Below are positions 17,192-27,143 of a stretch of 64,000 nt of DNA, piece after piece. The stretch spans positions 1 through 64,000 of the forward strand of contig NZ_LXEW01000024.1 in the NCBI RefSeq assembly GCF_001655055.1, given 5' to 3'. Position 1 is the stretch's first letter; the number at the start of each line of letters is the position of its first letter. The translations under genes and the position numbers were made by a program. This stretch comes from Providencia heimbachae ATCC 35613. GTDB taxonomy: Bacteria > Pseudomonadota > Gammaproteobacteria > Enterobacterales > Enterobacteriaceae. Below the pieces are notes generated by a model, which was not told the DNA's origin, did no database searches, and worked only from the letters and a program-made list of their open reading frames with translations.

Positions 17192-18241
17192 TTAACGTCC
17201 AGCTTTAAGCTTTTGAAAATACTCTTCATAAATGATATTCGTATTCCCCACGTCGCTTTGCCACTCACCTTTTTTCAGAACATCTTCACTTGGATAAAGA
17301 GAAGGGTCATTCGCAATTTCAGCCGGCAATAATTTTTTAGCTTCTAAATTTGGTGTCGGATAACCTATCGATTCCGCCACTTGAGCGGCAATTTCAGGGC
17401 GTAATAAGAAATTAATTAGTTTATGTGCGCCCTCGACATTTTTTGCGTTCGCGGGTATTGCTAGGCTATCCATCCAAAAAATACCGCCTTCTTTTGGCCA
17501 AATAACTTCAATAGGTAAGCCGGCTTGCCTTGCAACAAACGCTGAGCCATTCCACAACATCCCCACATCAACCTCACCTTCAATAAAGGGTGTCGCCGGG
17601 TTATCTGAGTTGAATGCTAAAATATTCGGGCGTAATTTTTGTAACTCATTATAGGCTTCTTCGATTTCTTTAGGATCTGTTGTATTACCGGAGTAACCCA
17701 GCTTATTCAGCGCCACCTGAAAAACTTCACGCGCATCATCCATCATCAATAAGCTATTTTTATATTCAGGTTTCCAAAAATCTGCCCATGAAGTCACCGT
17801 ATCTGGCGCAATCGCTTCACCATTAATACCAATACCCGTCGCGCCCCAAATATAAGGAACTGAATAATCATTTTTTGGGTCGAATTCTTTATGGATCAGG
17901 TTTGGGTCAAGGTTTTTAAAGTTGCTAAGCTGGTTTTTATCAATCTTTTGCAACATGCCTTCTTTACTCATTTTAGAAATAAAATAAGTCGATGGAACCA
18001 CCAAGTCATAAGCCCCTTCTTTATAGGTCTTCAATTTGGTGTACATGCTTTCATTTGATTCATAGGTGGAGTAGATCACCTTGATACCCGTTTCTTTAGT
18101 AAATTGCTCTAATAAACCGGGGGGAACATATTCTGTCCAGTTATAGAAATACAGTACGTTTTTATTATCGTCATCGGCAGTTGCTGTACCAATACTTGCC
18201 GCCATTAAGCCTGCGGCTAACAGATAGGACCATTTTTTCAT
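17192..18241 (-). CDS. potD: Spermidine/putrescine periplasmic binding protein
   Basis: A 349-residue solute-binding protein. The signal peptide ends at about residue 22 (MAASIGTATA followed by DDDNK), and the mature part has the PotD landmarks LYFYNWTEYVPPGLLEQFTKETG, YDLVVPSTYFISKM and the closing segment near the C-terminus. It captures polyamines and delivers them to PotBC. It is the last gene of potABCD, set off from potC by 141 bp. Confidence 0.95.
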   Translation of the reverse strand: MKKWSYLLAAGLMAASIGTATADDDNKNVLYFYNWTEYVPPGLLEQFTKETGIKVIYSTYESNESMYTKLKTYKEGAYDLVVPSTYFISKMSKEGMLQKIDKNQLSNFKNLDPNLIHKEFDPKNDYSVPYIWGATGIGINGEAIAPDTVTSWADFWKPEYKNSLLMMDDAREVFQVALNKLGYSGNTTDPKEIEEAYNELQKLRPNILAFNSDNPATPFIEGEVDVGMLWNGSAFVARQAGLPIEVIWPKEGGIFWMDSLAIPANAKNVEGAHKLINFLLRPEIAAQVAESIGYPTPNLEAKKLLPAEIANDPSLYPSEDVLKKGEWQSDVGNTNIIYEEYFQKLKAGR

Positions 18242-18382
18242 GACTGAGTTTCCCTCAACAAAGTGTTTTGTTATCCCGTAACGATGACAGGTATATATCT
18301 TATAGACTCAATTGGAGCCCACCCTCGCGCCTAATGGCATTGGAAAAGAAGCTGCAATCCACAGCTTCTATAATTTATTGTG

Positions 18383-19168
18383 TTACTTACTGCGCTTTGA
18401 ATACTTATCTCTCATCACCCATTGGCTCAGGCAGACTAAGATAAGCGACATCAATAATAATACCGTTGCTAATGCATTCACTTCAGGGGAAACCCCCACT
18501 TTTACCATTGAGTATATTTTCAACGGTAAAATTTCATAACTTGGCCCTGTTACAAAGGAAGAAACAACAACATCATCCATTGATAACGTGAAGCTAAGTA
18601 ACCACCCTGCGACAACCGCAGGCAAGGCGAGTGGCAAAATAATTTTGCGTAAAATGGTAAATTCACCTGCGCCAAGGTCACGTGCAGCCTCAAGCATTTT
18701 CACATCAAAATCTTTTAATCTTGCATAGACCGTGACCACCACAAAAGGTAAACAGAAGGTGATATGTGAAAATAATAATGACCAAAATCCAAGGGAAACC
18801 CCAAGGATCATAAATAAAACTAACAAGGATATCGCCATGACAATATCGGGGGACATCATGACGACAAACAGCATTCCACCCACAAAAGGTTTCCCTCTAA
18901 AGCGATATCGAAATAGTGCTACTGCCGTTAATGTGCCGATAACCGTAGCAAACGTCGCGGAAAGAACTGCCATTGTCAATGAATGCCCCGCGGCCTCTAA
19001 CAAACTATCGTTATGACTTAATAGTTCATACCATTTAGTTGAAAACCCTTGCCACTGAATACCAAAACGCGACTCATTGAATGAATTAACAATCAATATA
19101 ATGATTGGGATATAAAGATAAGCGTAGATGATGGCCATAAAGCCACCACGCAATGTACGTCCGATCAT
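18383..19168 (-). CDS. potC: Spermidine/putrescine ABC transporter permease
   Basis: A 261-residue permease with six predicted membrane helices. The EAA loop that docks to the ATPase reads [24 protein letters not shown]. It starts inside the end of potB (4-bp overlap), so translation is coupled. Length and sequence fit E. coli PotC. Confidence 0.95.
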   Translation of the reverse strand: MIGRTLRGGFMAIIYAYLYIPIIILIVNSFNESRFGIQWQGFSTKWYELLSHNDSLLEAAGHSLTMAVLSATFATVIGTLTAVALFRYRFRGKPFVGGMLFVVMMSPDIVMAISLLVLFMILGVSLGFWSLLFSHITFCLPFVVVTVYARLKDFDVKMLEAARDLGAGEFTILRKIILPLALPAVVAGWLLSFTLSMDDVVVSSFVTGPSYEILPLKIYSMVKVGVSPEVNALATVLLLMSLILVCLSQWVMRDKYSKRSK

Positions 19169-20028
19169 TCTTCATACGCCTTTTTATTCAAAAGCTTAGC
19201 AGCTCGATAATACACATACAGCAAGAGCCCCATCATCACCGTTAAGAAAATACTTGTTGCGGCTCCAAATGGCCAGTCACGGATATTCAGGAACTGACTT
19301 TTAATGACGTTACCTATCAGGAGATTTTTAGCGCCTCCCATTAAATCAGCAACATAGAATAGCCCCATCGCAGGCAGTAAAACCAATAAACAGCCTGCAA
19401 TAATCCCCGGCATGGTTAACGGAATAATGATCTTTATAAACGTTTGTAACTTGTTAGCACCAAGATCGCGAGCAGCCTCTAAATAAGATTTATCAAGCTT
19501 CTCGATGCTCGAATACAGAGGCATCACCATAAATGGCAGTAAAATATAAATCAGCCCTAAGATTACCGCTTCTTGCGTATACATAAGCCGAATGGGTTTA
19601 TCGATAAGGCCAATCCACAGTAAAAAATCATTCATATACCCCTTGGTACTCAGAAACACTTTTAAACCGTAAATACGGATCAGCGAGTTAGTCCAAAATG
19701 GCACTATCAGTAAAAATAACATCAAGGGTTGTATACGTTTAGGCAGCTTTGCCAATATAAAAGCGAATGGGTAACCAATCACCAGACAAAAAAATGTCGC
19801 AATGAATGCCATTTTCAGTGAATGCAGCATCACCTCTGCATACATAGGATCAGATAAACGAATGTAGTTATCCCATGTAAAAACCAGATCAACTAAATTG
19901 GTATCGCTACGGGTGAGAAAGCTGGCCCCAATAATCATAATATTAGGCAAAAAAACAAACAGTATCAGCCAAGCAACAACACCGGTGATGATGACATTTT
20001 GCAAGATTTTATGTTTACGAATGATCAT
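19165..20028 (-). CDS. potB: Spermidine/putrescine ABC transporter permease
   Basis: A 287-residue permease with six predicted helices and the EAA loop [26 protein letters not shown]. It overlaps potA by 14 bp and potC by 4 bp. The segment [17 protein letters not shown] is typical of PotB proteins. Confidence 0.95.
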   Translation of the reverse strand: MIIRKHKILQNVIITGVVAWLILFVFLPNIMIIGASFLTRSDTNLVDLVFTWDNYIRLSDPMYAEVMLHSLKMAFIATFFCLVIGYPFAFILAKLPKRIQPLMLFLLIVPFWTNSLIRIYGLKVFLSTKGYMNDFLLWIGLIDKPIRLMYTQEAVILGLIYILLPFMVMPLYSSIEKLDKSYLEAARDLGANKLQTFIKIIIPLTMPGIIAGCLLVLLPAMGLFYVADLMGGAKNLLIGNVIKSQFLNIRDWPFGAATSIFLTVMMGLLLYVYYRAAKLLNKKAYEE

Positions 20029-21124
20029 CCAGAACTACCTCCCAGCTTTCAACCCAAGTTACTGCAACCTTTTGGTTAAGTGAGTGGTCGACATCAGGAT
20101 CATCTTCATTGAAGAATTCGCTAACCATAATAATTTTGCCATCTTCCATCTCAACCACGGAATCTAAAGTCATTCCCTTATAGTTACGTTCGCGAACATA
20201 ACCAATCAAGCCAGGGTAATTATCGGCATCATTGACTTCTTCAACGCGCAAATCTTCAGGGCGTAGCAAAACATTCACATGTTGCCCTTCTTTGACGGAA
20301 AGTTCAGTGAAAATATCACATTCATGCCCTTCAACATTGGCACGAATACGTTTTTCATCAATGCGATATAAAACTTTCGCATCAAAAATATTAATTTCAC
20401 CGATAAATTGAGCAACAAACAGGTTTTTAGGCTCCTCGTAAATTTCACGCGGTGTACCATCTTGCTCAATTTTGCCCTCTCGCATCACAATGATACGGTC
20501 GGACATGGCTAAAGCCTCTTCTTGGTCGTGTGTTACAAAAATAAAGGTAATACCTAATTTTCGTTGAAGGGCTTTGAGTTCATTTTGCATTTGTTTGCGT
20601 AATTTATAATCTAACGCAGATAAAGACTCATCCAGCAATAACACTTTTGGACGATTCACTACCGCACGGGCAATCGCAACTCGCTGCTGTTGCCCACCCG
20701 ATAGCTGGTTAGGCTGGCGAGTGGCAAAGTCTTCAAGCTGTACCATACGCAAAGCTTGATCCACACGCTTTTGAATTTCAGCCGTGGGTGTTTTTTGCAT
20801 GCGTAAGCCAAAAGCAACATTATCGAATACGGTCATATGCGGGAATAAAGCATAGCTTTGGAATACAGTATTCACAAAACGCTGTTCCGCAGGGATATCT
20901 GTAATATCCTGACCATCAAGAATAATTTGACCATCATCCACATCTTCGAGACCTGCAATAAGACGTAAAACCGTCGTTTTGCCACAGCCCGAAGGACCCA
21001 AAATAGTTAAAAACTCACCATTTCGGATGGTTAAGTCAAGATCGGAAATAATTTGTTTGCCATCAAAACCTTTGTTTAAAGATTTTAATTCGACGAGTGG
21101 TGTCAGAGAGGTTGTCTCAGTCAT
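20015..21124 (-). CDS. potA: Spermidine/putrescine ABC transporter ATPase
   Basis: A 369-residue ABC ATPase. Walker [10 protein letters not shown], signature [14 protein letters not shown], Walker [13 protein letters not shown] and the switch His in [10 protein letters not shown] are intact. The C-terminal third (from about residue 240) is the TOBE regulatory domain of polyamine and maltose type importers. First gene of potABCD; the promoter should lie just upstream, where an ERIC element begins 75 bases before the start codon. Confidence 0.96.
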   Translation of the reverse strand: MTETTSLTPLVELKSLNKGFDGKQIISDLDLTIRNGEFLTILGPSGCGKTTVLRLIAGLEDVDDGQIILDGQDITDIPAEQRFVNTVFQSYALFPHMTVFDNVAFGLRMQKTPTAEIQKRVDQALRMVQLEDFATRQPNQLSGGQQQRVAIARAVVNRPKVLLLDESLSALDYKLRKQMQNELKALQRKLGITFIFVTHDQEEALAMSDRIIVMREGKIEQDGTPREIYEEPKNLFVAQFIGEINIFDAKVLYRIDEKRIRANVEGHECDIFTELSVKEGQHVNVLLRPEDLRVEEVNDADNYPGLIGYVRERNYKGMTLDSVVEMEDGKIIMVSEFFNEDDPDVDHSLNQKVAVTWVESWEVVLDDHS

Positions 21125-21199
21125 TTATAATACACTCTATCCCTAAGAATAATGCAGATAGAACCGCCACCGTTAAAGACTGTATAAGCTTGTCGGAGA

Positions 21200-21327
21200 T
21201 ATATTCTTCATACTTCAAGCTGCAGGGTTGTTAGCTTTTCTCTGCTACCCAAGTCACATACTTATGTATGTTCGTCGGGATATCATCGGTTGCTGTCTAC
21301 ATGCAACTAGAATTATCTTGAGTATAT
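21200..21327 (-). repeat. ERIC/IRU element
   Basis: In minus orientation: it carries TACTTCAAGCTGCAGGG at the left and AACTAGAATTATCTTGAGTATA at the right, with the core CACATACTTATGTATG. It lies between potA and the fumarase gene. Confidence 0.8.
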
Positions 21328-22161
21328 AAATTCGTCCCCAGCAAAGCCCAAACCAGTAGCGCCATTTATCGTTCAATAAGGGAATCATGATAAACACTGT
21401 TCCCCTAAATTGAAAGCCATTTTCGCCATTTCGTTTGGCTTTCATTATGAATTATCTATAAATAAAACTGCTTTTTAATAAAAACAAGCCTCATAGCAAC
21501 TGAACTAATCAACACATCATTATGTATAGGTTTTCTCTATCTATAATATAAAGTAAAATAATTTAAATTATCTACAATTCATATGGTTATCATAATAATG
21601 GAATGACGCATCATAAAAAACAAATAAATATTTAATTTAATACAACGCGATTTTCAAATAGAAAAATTGACCTTTTGATTACACTCTATTTTGATTATCA
21701 ACTCATGTTAATGAATAAATCAAAAATAACATAACAAGGAAAATACACATCGATAAATATGATAATTAACTATAAAAATACAAGTAGTTAAATAACATTT
21801 ATAACAAATAATCAGAACCACAATTCACTCGATTATTTTGTGATTTATCTCAAATTTTTTGTTTCATAACCCTTTTTATCCCTATAAGTTTAACCAATAT
21901 CATATTATCCCATGCATCCCTTTGAATATAATAGCCAAATTGGTATGATTTTAAGACTATGGCGTATTATGTAAATATTGCCACATAAACCAATCATTCG
22001 AACTATTTTGGGATAATTTTACATCCCTTTATTATTTTATTTTTGCTTCATTATTACACCTATAAATTTTTCTAAGCACTGAAATCGATTAAGAATAAAC
22101 ATAAACCTACGGGCAATTATTTTTTGGATATTCCACTGAAATTAATATGTGAGTGAACAAA
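21328..22161. other. Long AT-rich leader upstream of the fumarase gene
   Basis: About 830 bp without a supported gene. The base composition is extremely AT-rich and the only open frame (21254-21445, minus strand) overlaps an ERIC copy. It must hold the promoter of the fumarase gene and possibly that of potA. One CRP-like site is listed separately. Confidence 0.4.
21839..21854 (+). promoter_or_regulatory. Possible CRP binding site upstream of fumarase
   Basis: TGTGA-TTTATC-TCAAA matches the CRP consensus TGTGA-N6-TCACA at eight of ten defined positions. It is 308 bases before the start codon, which is far, so direct control of the fumarase promoter is only a possibility. Confidence 0.3.
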
Positions 22162-23808
22162 ATGGCTAATAAAGAGTTTTTCTATCAAGAACCTTATCCG
22201 TTATCTGAGGATAAAACCGAATATTACCAAGTCTCTGATAAATATGTTTCTGTAGAGCAATTTGCTGGAAAGCAAATGTTAAAAATTGAACCTGAAGCTT
22301 TAACGCTTCTTGCAGAGCATGCTATTTATGAATCCCAATTTTTTCTAAGAGCCGCTCACCAAAAACAAGTTGCCGCTATATTGCATGACCCAGAATCGAG
22401 CGAAAACGACAAATATGTCGCATTGCAATTATTACGTAATGCTGAAATTTCAGCCAAAGGCGTTTTACCAAACTGCCAAGATACGGGAACCGTTGCTGTA
22501 GTTGGCAAAAAAGGCCAGCAAGTTTGGACGGGCTGCGATGACGAAGAATATCTTTCTCGAGGGATTTATAACGTCTTCCAACACGAAAACCTGCGTTTTT
22601 CTCAAAATGCCCCGCTTGATATGTTCAATGAAGTTAATACTGGTACGAACCTGCCTGCACAGTTTGACATTTTTGCAACTACGGGGGATGAATACCACTT
22701 TCTACTAGTCAATAAAGGTGGCGGCTCCGCAAATAAATCAGCCCTTTATCAAGAAACAAAAGCGACACTAACCCCTGGCAAGTTAAAAAACTTCTTAATT
22801 GATAAAATGAAGAATTTGGGAACAACAGCTTGCCCGCCTTATCATATCGCCTTCGTTATCGGCGGAACTTCTGCGGAAACAACTCTGAAAACAGCCAAAT
22901 TGGCTTCTGCAAAATACTATGACAATCTGCCAACCACAGGTAATGAATTCGGTCGTGCTTTTCGTGATATCGAGTTGGAAAATGAGTTACTAGAAGCTTC
23001 TCGTCATCTTGGTTTTGGTGCTCAATTTGGTGGTAAATATTTTGCTCACGATGTCAGAGTTATTCGTTTACCTCGCCATGGAGCCTCTTGCCCAATCGGT
23101 TTAGCCATTTCTTGCTCTGCTGACCGAAATATCAAAGCAAAAATCACTAAGGACGGATTATGGTTGGAGAAAATGGAACATAATCCAGCGCAATATATCC
23201 CTGAATCTCTGCGTCACCAAACAGAAGGGAAAGTGGTTCATATTGACCTCAATCGCCCAATGAAAGACATTTTGTCCGAGTTGAGTAAACACCCTGTATC
23301 AACACGAGTTTCCCTCAGTGGCCCACTGATCATCGCTCGTGATATCGCCCATACCAAGCTTAAAGAACGCTTAGATAAAGGCGAGGATCTACCGCAATAT
23401 TTTAAAGATCACATGGTCTATTACGCAGGACCCGCGAAAAAACCAGAAGATATGGTTTCAGGTTCTTTAGGGCCCACAACGGGCAACCGAATGGATCCTT
23501 ATGTGGACTTGTTCCAGTCCCATGGCGGTAGCATGATCATGCTCGCTAAAGGTAATCGCACCCAATTAGTCACCGATGCCTGTAAAAAGCATGGTGGCTT
23601 CTATTTAGGTAGTATTGGCGGTTCGGCGGCAATATTAGCGCAAGAATATGTGAAAAGCCTCAATTGCTTGGAATATCCAGAGCTGGGCATGGAAGCGATT
23701 TGGAAAATGGAAGTTGAAGGATTACCCGCCTTTATTCTTGTCGATGACAAAGGCAATAATTTCTTTGAACAAGTCCAAGATGAAAGCTGTAAGAAATGTA
23801 TTAAATAG
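22162..23808 (+). CDS. fumA: Class I fumarate hydratase (iron-sulfur)
   Basis: Converts fumarate and water to malate (or the reverse in anaerobic growth). Aligned by eye it is co-linear with E. coli FumA/FumB over the whole length: [82 protein letters not shown] and the C-terminal CKKCIK. The cluster-binding cysteines are in NCQDTGT, ASCPIG and in the SCSADRN segment. The start chosen is ATG 22162 (548 residues, the same as FumA); an in-frame GTG at 22153 is less likely. Whether this is the fumA or fumB equivalent cannot be decided. Confidence 0.94.
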   Translation: MANKEFFYQEPYPLSEDKTEYYQVSDKYVSVEQFAGKQMLKIEPEALTLLAEHAIYESQFFLRAAHQKQVAAILHDPESSENDKYVALQLLRNAEISAKGVLPNCQDTGTVAVVGKKGQQVWTGCDDEEYLSRGIYNVFQHENLRFSQNAPLDMFNEVNTGTNLPAQFDIFATTGDEYHFLLVNKGGGSANKSALYQETKATLTPGKLKNFLIDKMKNLGTTACPPYHIAFVIGGTSAETTLKTAKLASAKYYDNLPTTGNEFGRAFRDIELENELLEASRHLGFGAQFGGKYFAHDVRVIRLPRHGASCPIGLAISCSADRNIKAKITKDGLWLEKMEHNPAQYIPESLRHQTEGKVVHIDLNRPMKDILSELSKHPVSTRVSLSGPLIIARDIAHTKLKERLDKGEDLPQYFKDHMVYYAGPAKKPEDMVSGSLGPTTGNRMDPYVDLFQSHGGSMIMLAKGNRTQLVTDACKKHGGFYLGSIGGSAAILAQEYVKSLNCLEYPELGMEAIWKMEVEGLPAFILVDDKGNNFFEQVQDESCKKCIK

Positions 23809-23832
23809 TAACTAAAATAAAGAAAAAGAATA

Positions 23833-23874
23833 AAATCACCCCAATCGTTGGATAACCAATTATTGGGGTGATTT
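23833..23874. terminator. Stem-loop between fumarase and the fimbrial operon
   Basis: AAATCACCCCAAT and ATTGGGGTGATTT form a perfect 13-bp stem with a 16-base loop. On the minus strand it is followed by a T-rich tract, so it suits the end of the fimbrial operon; it can also end fumarase transcription. Confidence 0.75.
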
Positions 23875-23923
23875 GGACAGAATCTGATTTTTATAAGCAC
23901 GAATAACTCAACTTAATTAAAAA

Positions 23924-24931
23924 TTAGATATATTCAAAAACAAGTACACCACCACCATTAATATTACCAGCTGAAGGGTTAGCGACTTTCTTACCTAAAT
24001 TCACATCAATTTGGACATTTTGACTCGTCATATTATTAAATGTCATTGTTGTGCGCTTACTTCCATTCATGGCGAGTTCACCATACCATCCTAGTCCCAA
24101 ATCTGTACGAGTAGGATTTGCTGCATCATAGGCATTAGAGGGTTGGTAAGTGACTTTAATGTTACCCGGAGAAACACAACTTACATTCATACTTAAGCTT
24201 TTTGATGCAGTATCCGCAACAGACATAGGCAATGCACCAAAATTAAAGTTTAATTCATTCGTATTCACGCTACAGGTATTAGTCACTGTAACATAAAATG
24301 TTAATCGACTTGAATTTTTAGGGCTAATTTTCCCAAGCTGCGGCATCCAAACATTAGTTCCAGCCCAATCAGGATTTCGAACGCCAAATAATGTGGTATA
24401 GGCATCAATAACATGAGGTACATTTCTAATAGGTAAATTGGTTCGACTAATTAAGGTAATAGGAATACTGCCACCAAAAGCTTGTGGTCGATAAGGCGTT
24501 GAATTACAACTCGCTCCACCAACATTTGTGCTTGTACTTATTTTCGCATATTGAGAATTGGGAAAATCCGCAGTATTTAATGTTTGCCCTGAAGGTAGGT
24601 ACAATTCAAACTGATAACGCTGACGCGTCTGTGGGTCTATATAATCTACTGTATTAGGAACAATAATATATTGGCTATTTGTCGAACCTCTAGTCCCACC
24701 AGAACCACCACAAGTACTGGATCCCCAAGCATACTCTGTCATTAATCCGCCTGAACTCCCTAACTGTGCAGTTAATGTTAAATTAACACCGTTAAAGTTA
24801 GCTCCCGTCCAAGTTGTGTTACCGCTAAATTGCGTATTTTGATAGCCCATAACACTCCAGTCATTCGGGTTATAGGCATTACTTAATTCTGAAAATAATA
24901 ATACAGGTAATAGACATAAAACTTTTTTCAT
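23924..24931 (-). CDS. Fimbrial tip adhesin (two-domain)
   Basis: At 335 residues this is the largest of the structural subunits and the last gene of the operon, the place of MrpH in the Proteus Mrp operon. A signal peptide ends near ELSNA. The N-terminal two-thirds form a Ser/Thr/Asn/Gly-rich receptor-binding domain with a Cys pair (SSTCGGSGG, GGASCNSTPY). From about residue 225 (TNTCSVNTNELNFNFGALP) a pilin domain with two cysteines begins and ends in GGGVLVFEYI, the strand complemented by the chaperone. The receptor is unknown; the family is variable in this domain. Confidence 0.85.
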   Translation of the reverse strand: MKKVLCLLPVLLFSELSNAYNPNDWSVMGYQNTQFSGNTTWTGANFNGVNLTLTAQLGSSGGLMTEYAWGSSTCGGSGGTRGSTNSQYIIVPNTVDYIDPQTRQRYQFELYLPSGQTLNTADFPNSQYAKISTSTNVGGASCNSTPYRPQAFGGSIPITLISRTNLPIRNVPHVIDAYTTLFGVRNPDWAGTNVWMPQLGKISPKNSSRLTFYVTVTNTCSVNTNELNFNFGALPMSVADTASKSLSMNVSCVSPGNIKVTYQPSNAYDAANPTRTDLGLGWYGELAMNGSKRTTMTFNNMTSQNVQIDVNLGKKVANPSAGNINGGGVLVFEYI

Positions 24932-24950
24932 AACAGTGCCTTAATAAAAA

Positions 24951-25487
24951 TTATAGATAGCTCATTAAGATCGCCACTGAACTGTCAAAATTACCTTCAC
25001 TAAGAAGTGACTTATCAGGTGTGATTAATGTGGCTCGAAGAATGAATGTTCCTCGAATGTCATTCGACCCAAATGGAATCCATTTATTTAAATCGAGATT
25101 TATATTATCTTTTTTTAATGATATCCCTAATCCTCTCATAGAAGTATTTAATACATTACTGCCTAATTGAGTATAAGTCCCATATTTTGTTGGATATAAA
25201 TATAGATTCATAACTTTATTTGCGGGAACTTGGTTTCCTTCACAACTATATTTTATGAGAATATCATTGTATGCGCTACCAGATTCAACCTGAGAAAAAT
25301 CAACATTATTAAAATTAACAAATAGTGTTGTTTCATTATTTTGTCCGACCAGATTACAGACTGGAGCTACTATTGTTGCTGTAATATTAACCTTAACATC
25401 TGCACGTCCATTATTAATATCGGCAGAAAGACTAGAAAATGAAACACACAACAATAACAAGAGCATATTCTTTATTAATACCACCAC
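24951..25487 (-). CDS. Minor fimbrial subunit
   Basis: A 178-residue secreted pilin-like protein (signal peptide ending near FSSLSA). The first cysteine is in APVCNLVGQN and the second in IKYSCEGNQ, forming the usual pilin disulfide. The C-terminus ends in a beta strand (SSVAILMSYL). By position between the adhesin and another minor subunit it corresponds to MrpG and probably acts as an adapter below the tip. Starts with ATG-GTG-GTA; a start a few codons later (MLLLLLC) is possible. Confidence 0.8.
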   Translation of the reverse strand: MVVLIKNMLLLLLCVSFSSLSADINNGRADVKVNITATIVAPVCNLVGQNNETTLFVNFNNVDFSQVESGSAYNDILIKYSCEGNQVPANKVMNLYLYPTKYGTYTQLGSNVLNTSMRGLGISLKKDNINLDLNKWIPFGSNDIRGTFILRATLITPDKSLLSEGNFDSSVAILMSYL

Positions 25488-25499
25488 AAACCTCTCTTA

Positions 25500-26003
25500 T
25501 TAATTGTAGTTAACAATAATACTTGCAGTTCCATACAGAGACCCAGGTCTGGCAAAATCACCTTTTGTTAAATAAGCATTTAATGCTAAAACTGCTGTAT
25601 TATCACTTTCTACCTGAACTTCCAGTGGTTTATTAAATGAAACCAATTCCCCATGGGTATTCTCTAGACCAACAATAAGACCCGTTCCGCCCTGTGTGTT
25701 TAAATAATCAATGTTATTTTTTTTATAAACATTAGTTGAATTCAATGATATAGATATCATTTTATTTAAAAGTGTTGGTGTACAATTATCAAACTCAACT
25801 TTAAACAGTTGCTTATCCGATATATTCCCACTAACTTCAATATAACCCAATGAATATGGTATAAATTGAACTGTAATATCAGACCGTTTAATATCACATT
25901 TTTTATCAACTAAATTACCATTGAAATTTACAAGTAAATCAGCGGAGTATGCAGGTATCATTACAAAGATACTCAATATGAATGGAAACACAAATTTAAT
26001 CAT
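25500..26003 (-). CDS. Minor fimbrial subunit
   Basis: A 167-residue protein with signal peptide (cleavage near IPAYSA), cysteines in DKKCDIKRSD and FDNCTPT, and the typical final strand GTASIIVNYN of type 1-like pilins. In order it corresponds to MrpF. Its start codon overlaps the end of the preceding small subunit gene by 8 bp, indicating coupled translation. Confidence 0.85.
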   Translation of the reverse strand: MIKFVFPFILSIFVMIPAYSADLLVNFNGNLVDKKCDIKRSDITVQFIPYSLGYIEVSGNISDKQLFKVEFDNCTPTLLNKMISISLNSTNVYKKNNIDYLNTQGGTGLIVGLENTHGELVSFNKPLEVQVESDNTAVLALNAYLTKGDFARPGSLYGTASIIVNYN

Positions 26004-26406
26004 ATTCTAACTCCATAACAAGTGAATTTCCTTTAAACTTACTCTGTGGAATATATATATCATTGCTTCCAGAGGTTAATTTATAATCCATTTTTAATCC
26101 GCTTAGATAACGTTTGTCACTATAAATTAATTTAATCTTCGCCTGTAATGGAATTTTCATATCGTTAGTGTTAACTAGGCACTGATTCAGTTTAATAACC
26201 ATTGAAGGGAAAATGTATTCTTCCGATGAAATAATACAAGGTGAATACATAATCCCTATTTTGAAATTTATTTTCCCACTAAGTTCTTTCATTTTGTTTG
26301 CTGAGGTTGCATCATGTAATGGAAAATAATGATTCTCTTCATATTCTGCTGACAACCCACTCAGCGGAAACAATAATATAAAGAACAAGAAAGAAAAATA
26401 TTTCAT
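25996..26406 (-). CDS. Small fimbrial operon protein (MrpE-position)
   Basis: A 136-residue secreted protein with a signal peptide (LLFPLSGLSA). It has two cysteines (MYSPCIISS and LNQCLVNT) and ends in SLVMELEYD, a beta strand with a penultimate Tyr as in pilins, but the rest is too divergent for me to assign. It lies directly behind the chaperone, where MrpE is found in the Mrp operon. Likely a short minor subunit or a terminator of pilus growth. Confidence 0.7.
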   Translation of the reverse strand: MKYFSFLFFILLFPLSGLSAEYEENHYFPLHDATSANKMKELSGKINFKIGIMYSPCIISSEEYIFPSMVIKLNQCLVNTNDMKIPLQAKIKLIYSDKRYLSGLKMDYKLTSGSNDIYIPQSKFKGNSLVMELEYD

Positions 26407-26429
26407 CGTACCCTCGTTATTTTTAGTAA

Positions 26430-27134
26430 CTACTTGTCCGCTTTACATAAAGAGGCATTACAACTAAATGAAATTGTTGGCCTTCCACCATAATCATTGA
26501 TATAGGTTAAATATGGTTTTTTGAAGTGTGCTGTTTTTATTTCATGTGAACTAAATGGTTCAATCATCACCGCATCAAAAGCACCATTTTCAGACTTATT
26601 CTGATCGCCAGCCAAACCTATAACTGTCAAATAAAATGGTGATGTATTCTTAATGATATATCCATTATTTTTAACCTCTAACTCTAAATCTAATGCCCAA
26701 TTAGTCTTAGATTTATCTAAGATAGAATCTGGTCGATAAAATAATTTAATCCTAGATTGTAATGCCACTTGCATAACATTCGGTTTATCACTTTTCGGTG
26801 GGATCTCTCTTAAATTAAAATAATAAATAGATTCTCGGTCAGTAGGTAATTTAGATATATCCGTTGTCGATATTCTAATCATGCTTTTTATTTTTGGCTC
26901 AAGTCGCTGTACTAATGGTGTTGCGATTAGTGGTTCTGTTGTTAATTTATTGCCATTTTTATCATCAATCCAAGCTTGAGCCAAATAAGGCAATGTATCA
27001 CTTTGATTTTCAATATTAATAACGACAGGATTTGAACTCCCTTCAACAATCGCTCTCGTTCTATCCAAAGATACTGCTGCTATGCTGTTTTGTGCTACAA
27101 ATAATAAGGAAACCAATAATAATTTATATTTCAT
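26430..27134 (-). CDS. Periplasmic fimbrial chaperone (PapD-like)
   Basis: A 234-residue two-immunoglobulin-domain chaperone with signal peptide ending in NSIAA. Family landmarks are SLDRTRAIVEGSS, VINIENQSDTLPYLAQAWID, the YYFNLREIPPK motif and QSRIKLFYRPDSI, which carries the conserved Arg and Lys that anchor the C-terminus of pilin subunits. It folds subunits in the periplasm and hands them to the usher. The position, after the usher gene, is as in the Mrp operon. It ends in CNASLCKADK with a Cys pair in the second domain. Confidence 0.93.
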   Translation of the reverse strand: MKYKLLLVSLLFVAQNSIAAVSLDRTRAIVEGSSNPVVINIENQSDTLPYLAQAWIDDKNGNKLTTEPLIATPLVQRLEPKIKSMIRISTTDISKLPTDRESIYYFNLREIPPKSDKPNVMQVALQSRIKLFYRPDSILDKSKTNWALDLELEVKNNGYIIKNTSPFYLTVIGLAGDQNKSENGAFDAVMIEPFSSHEIKTAHFKKPYLTYINDYGGRPTISFSCNASLCKADK

Positions 27135-27143
27135 AATAACTCT

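Noticed and set aside
21934-21951. AAATTGGTATGATTTTAA upstream of fumarase as an ExuR site
   Set aside because: Only the left half fits the consensus (about 11 of 18 positions), and fumarase is not a hexuronate gene.
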